Shown piece by piece: positions 1 to 10,874 of a DNA stretch of 64,000 nt. The translations under genes were made by a program, and so were the position numbers. The number at the start of each line of letters is the position of its first letter. The first letter of the stretch is position 1. The notes beneath the pieces are model-generated. The model saw only the letters and a program-made list of their open reading frames with translations, searched no databases and was not told the DNA's origin. The stretch covers positions 186,001-250,000 of the forward strand of contig NZ_JADOBI010000004.1 of NCBI RefSeq assembly GCF_015644585.1, written 5' to 3'. Origin of the DNA: Rahnella laticis. Lineage in GTDB: Bacteria; Pseudomonadota; Gammaproteobacteria; Enterobacterales; Enterobacteriaceae.

Positions 1-192
1 CTGAATGCCGGCGATGCGCGCGGTAGCAAACACATCCCCTTTGTGATGATTGCCGTCGATGATCATCGCCAGCGTTTTGGCCGCCATCTCAACAAAAGCT
101 TCGGCGCGGGCTTCGCGAACCGTTTCGGCTTTGCCGGAAACGTCCACCATGTGGGCATCACCGGACGCATTAATGTGGGTTAATTCAGACAT
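1..192 (-). CDS. moaC: Cyclic pyranopterin monophosphate synthase MoaC (partial, N-terminal 64 residues)
   Basis: MoaC converts the cyclic GTP intermediate made by MoaA into cyclic pyranopterin monophosphate, an early step of molybdenum cofactor synthesis in the cytoplasm. The visible N-terminus begins [20 protein letters not shown] and runs out of the window while still open, through the family's [10 protein letters not shown] stretch. This matches the start of enterobacterial MoaC. The ATG at 190-192 lies two bases after the moaB stop, so the gene is the third of a moaABC operon read leftwards. The identity is secure; the C-terminal catalytic part is outside the window. Confidence 0.95.
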   Translation of the reverse strand, partial: MSELTHINASGDAHMVDVSGKAETVREARAEAFVEMAAKTLAMIIDGNHHKGDVFATARIAGIQ

Positions 193-194
193 GC

Positions 195-707
195 TTATTT
201 CTTCAAATGTGGGGTGAAATTGCACGGCCCCTGGCGGGCATCGAGCTGCGCTTCAATGATATTTTCCCAGGCGGTCTGGCATGCGCGGGTTGATCCCGGC
301 ATGGCAAAAATCACCGTCTGATTGGCAATACCGCCGATGGCGCGCGACTGAATGGTCGAGGTGCCGATATCTTCGAAAGACACCATGCGGAACAGCTCGC
401 CGAAACCTTCAATTTCACGGTCAAATAACGGCTTCAGGGCTTCCGGCGTATTATTTCCGGCATTAAAACCGGTACCGCCGTTGATCAAAATGGCCTGAAT
501 TTTTTCATCTGCAATCCACGCAGAAACCACGGCGCGAATGCTGTAAATGCTCTCTTTAACAATTTGCTGCGCCACAACGTGGTGGCCGCCTTCGGTCACG
601 GCTTCTTTCAGGTAATGGCCGGAGGTATCTTCCGCGTCGGTGCGGCGGTCAGAAACCGTCATGATCGCGACAGATAAAGGCAAAAATTCTTTGCTGGCTT
701 TGCTCAT
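195..707 (-). CDS. moaB: Molybdopterin biosynthesis protein MoaB
   Basis: MoaB is a MogA/MoaB-fold protein of molybdopterin synthesis. In E. coli its exact role is uncertain because MogA performs the known adenylyl transfer. The 170-residue product starts [20 protein letters not shown], carries the GGTG motif in [17 protein letters not shown] and ends with the family tail NFTPHLKK. The reading frame stays open 27 codons upstream of this ATG, but the ATG at 705-707 is preceded by AAGGAG and gives the usual family length, so it is preferred. The segment after GGTG reads FNAGNNTPE, where E. coli MoaB, as I recall it, has LTEGDQAPE, so an acidic residue near the motif is replaced. It lies between moaA and moaC. 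Confidence 0.95.
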   Translation of the reverse strand: MSKASKEFLPLSVAIMTVSDRRTDAEDTSGHYLKEAVTEGGHHVVAQQIVKESIYSIRAVVSAWIADEKIQAILINGGTGFNAGNNTPEALKPLFDREIEGFGELFRMVSFEDIGTSTIQSRAIGGIANQTVIFAMPGSTRACQTAWENIIEAQLDARQGPCNFTPHLKK

Positions 708-738
708 CAGTTTGCTCCTTAAACGATTAATGCCGGAC

Positions 739-1725
739 TCAGCCGCCGATAAACGACAGGTTCTGAGTAATCCCGGTATTGCCTTCATGCAGGAAGTGCG
801 TTTGTTTTTTACGGCTGAGACCGCCCTGGATCCTGTCCATCAAATCATCCTGCTGAAGATCGTCGGCCAGTAAATCGCGCAGAGGAATGCCCTGCTCGCC
901 GAACAGACACAAATGCAGATTGCCGATCGCGGACACGCGCAGGCGGTTGCAGCTGACACAAAAGTCTTTTTCATACGGCATGATCAGGCCGATCTCGCCC
1001 AGATAATCCGGGTGGCTGAACACCTGCGCCGGGCCGTCGCTGCGTGAGCGGATCTGCAACTGCCAGCCCTGACGGACAAGCTGCTCGCGCAGGACTTCGC
1101 CGGAAACATGATGTTTGCGGAAAAGATCGCCGCCGTCGCCGGTTTCCATCAGTTCGATGAAACGCAGCTGAACCGGACGGGTTTTAATCCAGTCGAGGAA
1201 GGTGTTGAGGCTGGAATGATTCACATCGCGCATCAGTACGGTATTGACTTTGACCTTGCTGAAACCGGCGTCAAACGCGGCGTCAATTCCGGCCATCACA
1301 TCGCGGAATTTATCCTGCCCGGTGATAGCGTGAAACTGGCGGGCATCAAGGCTGTCGACGCTGACGTTAATGTTTGTCAGCCCGGCATCGCGCCATTTGC
1401 TGATATCACGCGCCATGCGGTAACCGTTGGTGGTCACGGCCAGCGTTTTAATTGAGGGGTTTTCGCGAACGGCGGCAATGATGTCGCAGAAATCGCGGCG
1501 CAGCGACGGTTCTCCACCGGTCAGGCGCACTTTTTCCGTTCCCAGATTGGCGAACGCGCGACTGACCCGACGGATTTCATCGAGCGAAAGAAAGCTTTTA
1601 TTGCTGTGCCCGTGCGGCTTGTAACCGTCCGGTAGGCAATAGGTGCAACGAAAATTGCACACGTCAGTGATCGACAGCCGCAAGTAATAAAACTTGCGGG
1701 CAAAAGCATCAGTAAGTTGAAGCAC
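739..1725 (-). CDS. moaA: GTP 3',8-cyclase MoaA (radical SAM)
   Basis: MoaA uses S-adenosylmethionine and two [4Fe-4S] clusters to rearrange GTP in the first step of molybdenum cofactor synthesis. The 328-residue product has the radical-SAM triad C23-x3-C27-x2-C30 (CNFRCTYC). A second cluster motif of form Cx2Cx13C lies in [18 protein letters not shown], and the family's C-terminal Gly-Gly (FIGG) is present. The start is GTG at 1723-1725, aligned with MoaA N-termini and placed ten bases after an AAGG. It is the first gene of moaABC and sits directly behind a Moco riboswitch, so it is probably repressed when cofactor is plentiful. Confidence 0.97.
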   Translation of the reverse strand: MLQLTDAFARKFYYLRLSITDVCNFRCTYCLPDGYKPHGHSNKSFLSLDEIRRVSRAFANLGTEKVRLTGGEPSLRRDFCDIIAAVRENPSIKTLAVTTNGYRMARDISKWRDAGLTNINVSVDSLDARQFHAITGQDKFRDVMAGIDAAFDAGFSKVKVNTVLMRDVNHSSLNTFLDWIKTRPVQLRFIELMETGDGGDLFRKHHVSGEVLREQLVRQGWQLQIRSRSDGPAQVFSHPDYLGEIGLIMPYEKDFCVSCNRLRVSAIGNLHLCLFGEQGIPLRDLLADDLQQDDLMDRIQGGLSRKKQTHFLHEGNTGITQNLSFIGG

Positions 1726-1732
1726 CTAAACA

Positions 1733-1860
1733 CCTTTCCAAATACGGGAGATGCGGGCATTTCTGCCATGCACCCTGGTGACTGATTGTCACGGCCAGAG
1801 CTCCATATTGTTTCTGTGGGAACAACGTCAGAAAGGCAACTTAGGAACCAGGGCTAGGAG
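1733..1860 (-). promoter_or_regulatory. Molybdenum cofactor (Moco) riboswitch in the moaA leader
   Basis: Read on the minus strand, the moaA leader contains the hallmark blocks of the enterobacterial Moco RNA motif in the right order. These are CTAGCCCTGG, GGCCGTGACAAT, CACCAGGG and finally CTCCCGTATTTGGAAAGG, which overlaps the moaA ribosome-binding site. The E. coli moaA leader has nearly the same terminal block. The family senses molybdenum cofactor and lowers translation of moaA. The call rests on motif recognition; no folding was computed. Exact ends are approximate. Confidence 0.85.
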
Positions 1861-2168
1861 TTGATTCAACACGTTCAGTGCAGAACGATGAAGAATTCGG
1901 GTAACGGACTACAGTTTAACGCTCTGAAGACCGGATCGCCAAGGTGGTTTTTCGTTATGCATTTTGATATATAACGTTTTTTCACAACAAAAGAGAGCAT
2001 TTTCAACGATAAAACCGCTTGATTTTGAAAGCGCTGAGAGTACGGCGAAGGGATAACATCCTGTTGCAAAATTAGGTAAAATCTCCCGGCAAAACGATTA
2101 TCTGCTGCATCTTTATTGTGCCCTGAGCACGCACTATTCTCACCTCTGGCCGCTTCACAAGGATCTTT
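1861..2168. other. Divergent moaA / yvcK promoter region
   Basis: This is the remainder of the non-coding interval between the moaA leader and yvcK. It is moderately AT-rich and should hold the moaA promoter on the minus strand and the yvcK promoter on the plus strand. TAAAAT near 2079-2084 is a possible -10 element for yvcK, but I cannot pair it confidently with a -35. No open frame here resembles a known protein. Confidence 0.4.
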
Positions 2169-3077
2169 ATGCGCAACAGAACATTAGCTGACCTCGACCG
2201 GGTGGTGGCATTAGGCGGAGGGCACGGCCTGGGCCGCGTGATGTCTTCTCTTTCCTCGCTGGGCCCGCGTCTCACCGGCATTGTGACCACGACCGACAAC
2301 GGCGGTTCAACCGGCCGCATCCGCCGTTCGGTGGGCGGCATCGCCTGGGGCGATATGCGCAACTGCCTCAACCAGCTGATTACCGAACCGAGCTTAGCCT
2401 CGGCGATGTTCGAATACCGCTTCAGCGGCCAGGGCGAACTGGACGGACACAATCTCGGCAATCTGATGCTGCGCGCGTTGGATCACCTGACCGTCCGCCC
2501 GCTGGAAGCAATCAATCTGGTGCGCAGCCTCCTGAAAGTGGACGCTGAGTTGATTCCGATGTCCGAGCAGCCGGTAGATTTAGCCGCGATCGACGCGGCC
2601 GGTCAGCGGGTTCACGGCGAAGTGAATGTCGATAAACTGACGCAAATCCCGCGCGAATTACTGCTGGAGCCACAGGTTCCGGCCACGCGCGAAGCGTTGC
2701 ACGCCATCGCCGAAGCGAATCTCATCCTGATTGGCCCCGGCAGTTTCTTTACCAGCCTGATGCCGCTGTTGCTGATGGAAGATCTCACCACCGCCCTGCG
2801 CCGCAGCCGAGCGCACATCGTTTATATCGGCAATCTGGGGAAAGAGCTGAGCGTTGCCGCGGCGTCGCTGACACTTGACGACAAACTGGACATGATCGAA
2901 AAACGCATTGGCCGCCGCGCGGATGCGGCAATTGTCGGGCCGAAAGTGACGCTGGGTGAAAGCGCCAAAGCGCATCTGATTATTCAAAGCCCGCTCGAAG
3001 CCAGCGATATTCCGTATCGCCATGACCGCGATATGTTGCGGATGGCGGTAGAAGAAGTGCTGCAAAAGATGCACTGA
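2169..3077 (+). CDS. ybhK: YvcK/CofD-like family protein YbhK (gluconeogenesis factor family)
   Basis: This 302-residue protein belongs to the YvcK/YbhK branch of the CofD-like fold. In other bacteria members bind UDP-sugars and affect carbon and cell-wall metabolism; the enterobacterial role is not settled. The glycine-rich N-terminal segment [17 protein letters not shown] and the conserved [13 protein letters not shown] lie in the first 60 residues. GDMRNCL and [19 protein letters not shown] are also typical. The length equals E. coli YbhK, and the gene is divergent from moaA as in E. coli. AAGGA precedes the ATG. It is followed by its own terminator, so it is probably monocistronic. Confidence 0.92.
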   Translation: MRNRTLADLDRVVALGGGHGLGRVMSSLSSLGPRLTGIVTTTDNGGSTGRIRRSVGGIAWGDMRNCLNQLITEPSLASAMFEYRFSGQGELDGHNLGNLMLRALDHLTVRPLEAINLVRSLLKVDAELIPMSEQPVDLAAIDAAGQRVHGEVNVDKLTQIPRELLLEPQVPATREALHAIAEANLILIGPGSFFTSLMPLLLMEDLTTALRRSRAHIVYIGNLGKELSVAAASLTLDDKLDMIEKRIGRRADAAIVGPKVTLGESAKAHLIIQSPLEASDIPYRHDRDMLRMAVEEVLQKMH

Positions 3078-3110
3078 GTGCTGAGAAAATGATTCTGAAA
3101 ACTTAAAGAC

Positions 3111-3137
3111 AAAGGCCGCGCAATGCGGCCTTTTTCA
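3111..3137 (+). terminator. Rho-independent terminator after ybhK
   Basis: The inverted repeat AAGGCCGC/GCGGCCTT is followed by a run of T, about 35 bases after the ybhK stop codon. Confidence 0.85.
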
Positions 3138-3166
3138 TGCACACCGTTTCACAAAGCTGCCAGGCA

Positions 3167-3691
3167 TTATGCCCAGCCGGCCAGGATTTCAGCGGTGGTT
3201 TTCACCGTCACCGGATTTCCCGGCACGGATAATTCGCGCCAGACTTCGTTGTGCTGGCCGATTAACTGCTGAGCCGTGGCGTGGGTTCTGTCGCCGGTGG
3301 TGTGCGCATCGGAGGCAACGGTTACCGCGTAGCCTTTGCTGGCAGCGACTTTAATGGTGGTATCCACGCAGTAATCCGTGGCACATCCGCACACCGTAAA
3401 GCCAGTCGCATTGAGATCTTTCAGCACTTCATCAAGACGTGTGCGGTAGAAAGAATCACAGGCGGTTTTAGTGACGGAAACAGAACCCGCCGGCTGATGA
3501 AGTTCCGGCAAAACCTGCCAGAATTCGCTGCCTTCGGTCATTTCACCTTCGGCGTGCTGGATGAAAATAATGCGCCCTGCCCGGTCAATCAGCTGGTTAA
3601 TTAACGCGGTACGCCCGCTGCGGTCATAACGTGGCGATGCGAACACTCCGTTTTGCATATCCACCACAATAAGTACATTTTTCCCGGTCAC
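3167..3691 (-). CDS. Isochorismatase-fold cysteine hydrolase
   Basis: This 174-residue protein has the isochorismatase/nicotinamidase fold. The expected triad is visible: an N-terminal Asp in VLIVVDMQNGVF, a Lys in VTKTACDSFYRT, and a Cys in VCGCATDYCVDTT. The residues after the catalytic Cys (ATDYCVDTT) are typical of the family. The substrate cannot be told from sequence; members hydrolyse isochorismate, nicotinamide, N-carbamoyl compounds and others. It stands alone between two terminators, so genomic context gives no substrate hint. Confidence 0.85.
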   Translation of the reverse strand: MTGKNVLIVVDMQNGVFASPRYDRSGRTALINQLIDRAGRIIFIQHAEGEMTEGSEFWQVLPELHQPAGSVSVTKTACDSFYRTRLDEVLKDLNATGFTVCGCATDYCVDTTIKVAASKGYAVTVASDAHTTGDRTHATAQQLIGQHNEVWRELSVPGNPVTVKTTAEILAGWA

Positions 3692-3705
3692 ATTTCTCTC
3701 CGCAC

Positions 3706-3748
3706 AATAAAAAAGCCCCGCTTCACTTTACAGATCGTGGGGCTTTTT
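3706..3748. terminator. Bidirectional-looking hairpin between the hydrolase and the VF530 gene
   Basis: AAAAAAGCCCC and GGGGCTTTTTC form an inverted repeat with A- and T-runs on both sides. On the minus strand it ends the transcript of the VF530-family gene. It lies just ahead of the isochorismatase-fold gene. Confidence 0.75.
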
Positions 3749-3778
3749 CACAGTTCAAAAAACCGGTGGAAACGGCTG

Positions 3779-4147
3779 TTATTTTTTGGTCAGCGGATGA
3801 TTATTCCACGGGCTGTCAGCGGCAGGTTTCGCAGTGCTGACTTTGGGTTTCTGCGGTTTTTCAGCGGATAACGGCGTGCGGCGTTTGCTGCGCGTCATAT
3901 CAGGGCGCAAATGGCCTTCAATAAAATCCAGATACAGCGTTTCCACTTCCTTGCGCGCCCACGGCGTGCGGCGCAGGAATTTCAGGCTGGACTTGATGCT
4001 TGGGTCACTTTTGAAGCAGTTGATGTTGACCTGCGAAGCCAGTGCGGGCCAGCCAAAATTATCCACCAGCGTTGTCAGCAGTTTTTCCAGCGTGACGCCG
4101 TGCAGCGGATCTTTCGCCGCACCGGGATTTTGTGGTGTATCAGTCAT
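3779..4147 (-). CDS. VF530 (DUF2132) family protein
   Basis: This small basic protein of 122 residues has a conserved core [20 protein letters not shown] followed by [21 protein letters not shown] recognise this as the VF530 family of small, possibly DNA-binding, proteins. The C-terminal third ([19 protein letters not shown] and onward) is low-complexity, Lys/Pro/Ala-rich and probably disordered. The ATG at 4145-4147 is chosen because AAGGA lies 11 bases ahead; an upstream TTG would add seven residues. No function is established that I know of. It is separated from uvrB by about 50 bases and reads in the same direction. Confidence 0.75.
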   Translation of the reverse strand: MTDTPQNPGAAKDPLHGVTLEKLLTTLVDNFGWPALASQVNINCFKSDPSIKSSLKFLRRTPWARKEVETLYLDFIEGHLRPDMTRSKRRTPLSAEKPQKPKVSTAKPAADSPWNNHPLTKK

Positions 4148-4199
4148 TGGCTCGCTTTTCCTTATCAATTTTCAGGCCGCGCACTTTAGCATTTTTCCC

Positions 4200-6206
<2,007 letters not shown>

Positions 6207-6321
6207 GACGGGCTACCTGGCTGAAATGAAAACGCATAAGGCCGTACGTAAGGCGCTCACGGAAAAACAGTATGAAAGACTCCGCGAATTTTGCCAGCCT
6301 TGATTTTACCGCCTTATAATA

Positions 6322-6337
6322 CTGTATATAAAACCAG
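6322..6337. promoter_or_regulatory. LexA (SOS) box upstream of uvrB
   Basis: CTGTATATAAAACCAG matches the CTG-N10-CAG LexA consensus exactly at its defining ends, with the usual AT-rich left centre. It sits 116-131 bases upstream of the uvrB start. E. coli uvrB is a known LexA target. A TATTAT-like -10 on the minus strand overlaps it. Confidence 0.85.
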
Positions 6338-6641
6338 CCTCCAATCGATAAAAATCACCGGTGATTTAACCGGTTGCTGCATCTGCACTTTTTTAGGTTA
6401 TTACGAAAAAGAATTCTCACCATCAGGTGACAATTATCCCCAAAATTTTTCATCCGTTAACTTTCTGACCACAGGTTGACGAATTCTGACACAACTATGA
6501 CGAACGAATTATGGGTGTATTGCTTTTAACTAACTCACTGAATATAAACAACATCATTAAAAAGCTGCGAATACGGGCAAAGTGAGCACAACCCGCGCCC
6601 TGACTCGCCTGTAGCATCTTTTCTTACTCTCATGCACATGG

Positions 6642-6664
6642 TTATCCACAGGAATAGTGGATAA
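6642..6664. promoter_or_regulatory. Inverted pair of DnaA boxes
   Basis: TTATCCACA at 6642-6650 is a perfect DnaA box on the plus strand. TTATCCACT at 6656-6664 is a one-mismatch box on the minus strand, five bases away. A further one-mismatch site TTATCCCCA lies at 6434-6442. A DnaA box upstream of E. coli uvrB has been described, as I recall, so a link to uvrB control is plausible. Confidence 0.55.
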
Positions 6665-7350
6665 GTCTCAGCACGCCCCGCACGGCGGGAGTTGGTAAAA
6701 AACATCATTTAGGCTTTCAGGCCACTCAAGTGGTCTTTTTTAGTTATTTTTTATCTTTTTTATCTCCTTATTTATGCCTATTTTGCCTAGATTTCTGGTC
6801 GGATGTTTCTTGCAAAATCCAAAAGTGCATCTCATCAGGATTTTTTTGCTTCTTATTCCCGTTACGTTTGCACCAAAATCAGAGAGAGCAGCACTGGCAA
6901 AGTGCAGTTGTCTTTCTCCCGCGTCTGAACGGATGTCACAAAACCTCAACAACGTTAATGAATAATCCTAAATCGCCCTGCGCTCCGCTGTTAACACCCC
7001 TGTAACTTCTCTTTTCCCCGGCACTTTTACAAACTTGGCCTGAGAGTTGCAGTGTCACTGTAGGAAGCGTTTCCTGTAGCCGGAACCGCTTTTTTCACCT
7101 GAAAGTGAAATCTGATGATTACCCTGTTTTTTGCTAAGCAATGTCATTTTTAGTGCAAGGAAAAAGCGGTTAACCCCATTTATCACTGGTTAATGGCTGT
7201 TTATCTGTAATTGATGCTGAGAGGTTGGCCGGTAATCAACGGAATTTAATTCTGTGTTACGGCATTAACAGCGGAACATAAATGTCAGAAATATGACAGT
7301 GGCGGTCAAAGCGAAGTTCAGCGGAATGCTCCGTGTGGGAGGGAGGTCTG

Positions 7351-8061
7351 ATGTTAAGTGTAAAATCAGTTAATCAGTATTATGGGCAAAAACATATTCT
7401 GTGGGATATCAATCTCGAACTGTACCGCGGTCAATGTACGTGCCTGATCGGGCGAAATGGCGTGGGGAAAACTACGCTGGTGAACTGCATTATGGGCCAT
7501 CTTCCGGTGAAAAGCGGGGCGATATCCTGGCAGTCGCGCGACGAAGAGCCTCAGAGTTTGTTAAATCTTCCGGTGGAAAGCCGTGCGCAAATCGGCATCG
7601 GTTATGTGCCACAGGGCCGGCAGATTTTTTCGCAGATGAGTGTCGATGAAAACCTGCAAATTGCCATGATGGCCAGCCGGAATAAGACGCGTCGCGTGCC
7701 TGAAGAGGTCTACGACCTGTTTCCGGCGCTTAAGGAAATGGGAACGCGCAAAGCGGGAGAACTCGATGAGAGCCAGCAGCAGCAACTGGCGATCAGCCGC
7801 GCGCTGGTTCAGGAGCCCGAACTGCTGATCCTCGACGAACCGACTGAACACACCAGCGCGTCGATGGCGGCGAATATGGGTAACATCATTCACCGCCTGA
7901 ACCGTGACCTCGGTCTGACGCTGCTTCTGGTCGGGCATAAATTGCCGTTTATCCGCAGCGTCGCTGACCGGTTTTGTCTGGTGGACGGCGGGCGCAACGT
8001 GGCACAGGGCACGCTGGCACAGCTTGACGAGACGTTAATCAAAAATTATCTGACGGTCTGA
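7351..8061 (+). CDS. Orphan ABC ATPase resembling UrtE/LivF, with degenerate signature motif
   Basis: The 236-residue product resembles UrtE, the ATPase of urea and branched-chain amino-acid importers. It shows VNQYYGQKHILWDI, Walker A GRNGVGKTT, the Q-loop region YVPQGRQIF and Walker B LLILDEPTE. The ABC signature, normally LSGGQQQQLAI, reads LDESQQQQLAI, and the segment after Walker B (HTSASM) is also unlike the family's GIQPS. It therefore may not hydrolyse ATP normally. No permease or binding-protein genes flank it; bioD faces it tail to tail 9 bases away. The ATG at 7351 follows GGGAGG; an upstream GTG would add six residues. Function unknown; possibly a relic of a lost transporter operon. 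Confidence 0.75.
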   Translation: MLSVKSVNQYYGQKHILWDINLELYRGQCTCLIGRNGVGKTTLVNCIMGHLPVKSGAISWQSRDEEPQSLLNLPVESRAQIGIGYVPQGRQIFSQMSVDENLQIAMMASRNKTRRVPEEVYDLFPALKEMGTRKAGELDESQQQQLAISRALVQEPELLILDEPTEHTSASMAANMGNIIHRLNRDLGLTLLLVGHKLPFIRSVADRFCLVDGGRNVAQGTLAQLDETLIKNYLTV

Positions 8062-8070
8062 CGTCGTACT

Positions 8071-8757
8071 TCATTTACCATCAGGAAGCAGACGTTCCAG
8101 ATCCAGATATTGCCCCAGATTGATGTCCAGACCGGCACTCAGGAACGGGATCTCGCCCAGCAGCGGCGCAGGCAGCATACGCGTGAGCGTCGCCATGTAT
8201 GCCTGATGATGCTTCCCCGTTTCCTGCACATCATTGGCAATCCAGCCCGCCAGATGCAAACCACTTTGCGCGATGGCCTGCGCCGTCAGCACGGCGTGAT
8301 TGATGCAGCCCAGCCGCATTCCCACCACTAACACCACCGGCAGTTGCTCGGCAATCACCCAGTCCGCAAACGTATAATCTGCGGTCAGCGGCGTGTACCA
8401 GCCTCCCGCCCCTTCCACTACCACCCAGTCGGCCAGCGGTTCGAGATGGCGCAATCCGGCGGATAAAACCTGCGGGTCAATTGGGCGATTTTCCAGCTCG
8501 CTGACGATATGCGGCGACGTCGGCTCGATAAACGTGCACGGATTGACTTCGTCATAACGCAGCCCGACGGTGCTGTAGGCCTGGAGCGCCAGTGCGTCGC
8601 TGTTGCGCGGCCCTTCTGCCGTCATTTCACTGCCTGACGCCACCGGTTTGTACCCGGCAGTTTTGTGCCCGGCGCGCGCTGCCGCCTGTAAAAATGCGGT
8701 TGTGGCAACGGTTTTACCGACTTCGGTATCGGTGCCGGTAATAAAGTATTTTTTCAT
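8071..8757 (-). CDS. bioD: Dethiobiotin synthase
   Basis: BioD closes the ureido ring of dethiobiotin from 7,8-diaminopelargonate, CO2 and ATP. The 228-residue protein has the P-loop GTDTEVGKT at residues 8-16, the Lys of YKPVASGSE, and VVVEGAGGWYTPL, all typical of BioD. It is the last gene of the leftward bioBFCD operon. It is separated from bioC by 188 bases that contain an inverted repeat pair, whereas bioB, bioF and bioC are nearly contiguous. Confidence 0.97.
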   Translation of the reverse strand: MKKYFITGTDTEVGKTVATTAFLQAAARAGHKTAGYKPVASGSEMTAEGPRNSDALALQAYSTVGLRYDEVNPCTFIEPTSPHIVSELENRPIDPQVLSAGLRHLEPLADWVVVEGAGGWYTPLTADYTFADWVIAEQLPVVLVVGMRLGCINHAVLTAQAIAQSGLHLAGWIANDVQETGKHHQAYMATLTRMLPAPLLGEIPFLSAGLDINLGQYLDLERLLPDGK

Positions 8758-8808
8758 TTGAAGCCTGGTTTTGGTTTAAGTAACCACACCCGTGCTGAGA
8801 TTTGGCCT

Positions 8809-8912
8809 GCTCCTCCCCCTGCGAAGGGGGAGGCCGGGAGGGGGTTTTACAAACGACTACGTGCCTGCCATTAATACCCCACCCCAACCCTCCCCTTCGC
8901 AGGGGAGGGAGC
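8809..8912. repeat. REP/REPIN-like inverted repeat pair inside the bio operon
   Basis: Two arms of about 37 bases, at 8809-8845 and 8876-8912, are inverted copies of each other with roughly four-fifths identity. Each arm contains its own hairpin (CTCCCCCTGCGAAGGGGGAG on the left, CCTCCCCTTCGCAGGGGAGG on the right). The 30-base centre is ordinary sequence. This is the architecture of paired REP sequences. It lies between bioC and bioD, inside the predicted transcript, and could affect mRNA stability or read-through. Confidence 0.75.
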
Positions 8913-8945
8913 TGCTCGTGCCAGCTTCAACCGGGGAGGAGTAAA

Positions 8946-9737
8946 TCAGCGGGGAATGAGTTCTTCCACCTGCAAAATGCCGTAGACCAGCCGGTAATTC
9001 AGCGGCAGAACGCCGTCGCGGCGGACGTAATGTTTTTCCAGCAATTGCAGGCGCTCGCGCCCGCCCAGTCCGCCGAGGCGGCCATTTTTGATGTGCGTCG
9101 CGCCAATGCCTTTGAGCGAACGCATCAGCGACATCACGTCCGGGAATTCGGCGACGTGATCGCTGAAGGTCACTTCATGGCGATACGGCGCGCAGGCTTC
9201 GGCTATTTTGTCGGGCGTCAGGAACTGATTCACGTGACGGCGGCCATCGACTTTCATCCACGCGGCGGCCAGCTCATTGAGCGAACCTTCGGCCAGCGTG
9301 GAGAAAATCACCAGCCCGCCGTTGCGGGTGACGCGGTGCATTTCTTCCAGCGCACGCGGCAGCGCGTTACACCACTGCACCGCCAGATTGCTGAAACAGA
9401 TATCAACCGAGTTATCGGCAAACGGTAAACGCTCGATATCTCCCGGCACATATTCATCGGCGGAATCCAGCTCACGGGCACGGCTCAGCATGCCTTCGGA
9501 GAGATCCAGCGCAATCACGTTTTTCCCCTGAGCGCGCCAGTAACGGCTGAAATAGCCCGTCCCGCAACCGGCGTCAACAACCGTTTTTCCAGCATTTTTC
9601 AGGTAGGGTTCGGCCAGCGACAGCAACGTTTCACCCACATCACGCTGCAATTGTGCGGCGCTTTCATAACTGACGGCGGCGCGGCTGAACGCGTCGGCCA
9701 CCGCTTGTTTATTCACTAATTCAGTGACTGCACCCAT
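8946..9737 (-). CDS. bioC: Malonyl-ACP O-methyltransferase
   Basis: BioC methylates malonyl-ACP so that fatty-acid synthesis can build the pimeloyl chain of biotin. The 263-residue protein has a class I SAM-binding motif VVDAGCGTG at residues 53-61, motif II region [11 protein letters not shown], and [10 protein letters not shown]. It is about a dozen residues longer than the E. coli protein. Its ATG at 9735-9737 lies inside the end of bioF (17-base overlap), suggesting translational coupling. Confidence 0.95.
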   Translation of the reverse strand: MGAVTELVNKQAVADAFSRAAVSYESAAQLQRDVGETLLSLAEPYLKNAGKTVVDAGCGTGYFSRYWRAQGKNVIALDLSEGMLSRARELDSADEYVPGDIERLPFADNSVDICFSNLAVQWCNALPRALEEMHRVTRNGGLVIFSTLAEGSLNELAAAWMKVDGRRHVNQFLTPDKIAEACAPYRHEVTFSDHVAEFPDVMSLMRSLKGIGATHIKNGRLGGLGGRERLQLLEKHYVRRDGVLPLNYRLVYGILQVEELIPR

Positions 9738-10872
9738 GAAGGGACTCCAGCAAAAAATCGATATCTTCCGGCCTGTGTGCCGCCGTCAGCGTAAGACGCA
9801 GCCGCGCGCTGCCCGGAGGCACCGTCGGCGGACGGATAGCACTGACCCACAACCCGCGTTCGCGCAATGCCGCCGCCAGATCTAAAGCAGGCTGATTTTC
9901 GCCTACGATCACCGGCTGGATGGCCGTTTGTGAAGCGGTCAGCCGGTAAGGTAATCCGGTAGCCCCGGCGCGGAAACGGGCAATATTGGCCGCCAGTTTA
10001 TCACGCAGGCCGTCGTCTTGCCGGACTCGTACCAGCGCGGCCTGTAACGCGCAAACCTGCGCCGCAGGCATCGCCGTGCTGTAAATCAGATGACGCGCGA
10101 ACTGCAACAGGTAATCTGCGGTGGCATCATCACACAGCACCGCCGCGCCACTGCACCCGAAAGCTTTACCGAATGTGACCACCAGAAGTTCAGGCCGTAC
10201 GCCCTGCTGCCAGCAACTGCCGCGCCCTTCTTCACCGGTGACGCCCACGCCGTGCGCGTCATCCACCATCAGCCAGCTTTCGTGCGATTGCGCCAGACGA
10301 TGCAGTTCCGCCAGCGGTGCAGCGTCGCCGTCCATGCTGAACACGCCTTCGGTCACCACCAGCGTTTCACCGTCCACCGGTTTTTCCAGCAAGCGTTGCA
10401 GGGAATCCGGCTGATTGTGGTGAAAGCGCCGCAGCTGTGAAGGCGCATGGGCAGCGGCTTCCAGCAAAGAAGCGTGGCTGAGTTTATCCGCCAGCACGCG
10501 ATCGTCGCCCTGCATCAGCGCGGCAAGAATGGCCTGATTGGCCGCAAAGCCGGAGATAAACAGCAGCGCGCGCGGATAGCCCTGCCACTGCGCCAGCTGC
10601 TGTTCAAATTCGGCGTGCGCCACGCTGTAGCCGGTGACGTGCCCGGAACCGCCGCTGCCCACGCCGTATTTTTCAGCGCCCTTCTGCCATGCGGCAATCA
10701 CGTCCGCGTCCTGACTCAGGCCGAGATAATCGTTACCGGAAAAATTCAGATACCGTTTGTCACCCTGTGTCAGAAACCGCGCGCTGCCGCCGTTGTTCGG
10801 CTGACGCACACGAAAAGCCGCCGCTTCTTTGCGGGCGGCAACGGCATCGTTAATCCGCGTTTGCCAGCTCAT
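9721..10872 (-). CDS. bioF: 8-amino-7-oxononanoate synthase
   Basis: BioF is a PLP enzyme that condenses pimeloyl-ACP (or CoA) with alanine. The 383-residue product has the glycine-rich [14 protein letters not shown], the [10 protein letters not shown] cofactor-binding segment, and the PLP lysine in [14 protein letters not shown]. The length matches E. coli BioF. It starts two bases after the bioB stop and overlaps bioC, so it is central in a tightly coupled operon. Confidence 0.97.
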   Translation of the reverse strand: MSWQTRINDAVAARKEAAAFRVRQPNNGGSARFLTQGDKRYLNFSGNDYLGLSQDADVIAAWQKGAEKYGVGSGGSGHVTGYSVAHAEFEQQLAQWQGYPRALLFISGFAANQAILAALMQGDDRVLADKLSHASLLEAAAHAPSQLRRFHHNQPDSLQRLLEKPVDGETLVVTEGVFSMDGDAAPLAELHRLAQSHESWLMVDDAHGVGVTGEEGRGSCWQQGVRPELLVVTFGKAFGCSGAAVLCDDATADYLLQFARHLIYSTAMPAAQVCALQAALVRVRQDDGLRDKLAANIARFRAGATGLPYRLTASQTAIQPVIVGENQPALDLAAALRERGLWVSAIRPPTVPPGSARLRLTLTAAHRPEDIDFLLESLHGCSH

Positions 10873-10874
10873 GA

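Larger units (their letters stand above)
6207..7350. other. 1.1-kb non-coding spacer between uvrB and the UrtE-like gene
   Basis: I find no convincing gene here: open frames are short, AT-rich and lack family motifs. The part next to uvrB holds the SOS box. The middle (6434-6664) carries three DnaA-box-like sequences. A possible small hairpin with a T-run lies near 6708-6733 (GGCCACTcaagTGGTC then TTTTTT). Position 7051-7095 has repeated GGAAGCG/GGAACCGC-like words of unknown meaning. The interval is long for this gene-dense genome and may be decayed former coding sequence. Confidence 0.5.
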
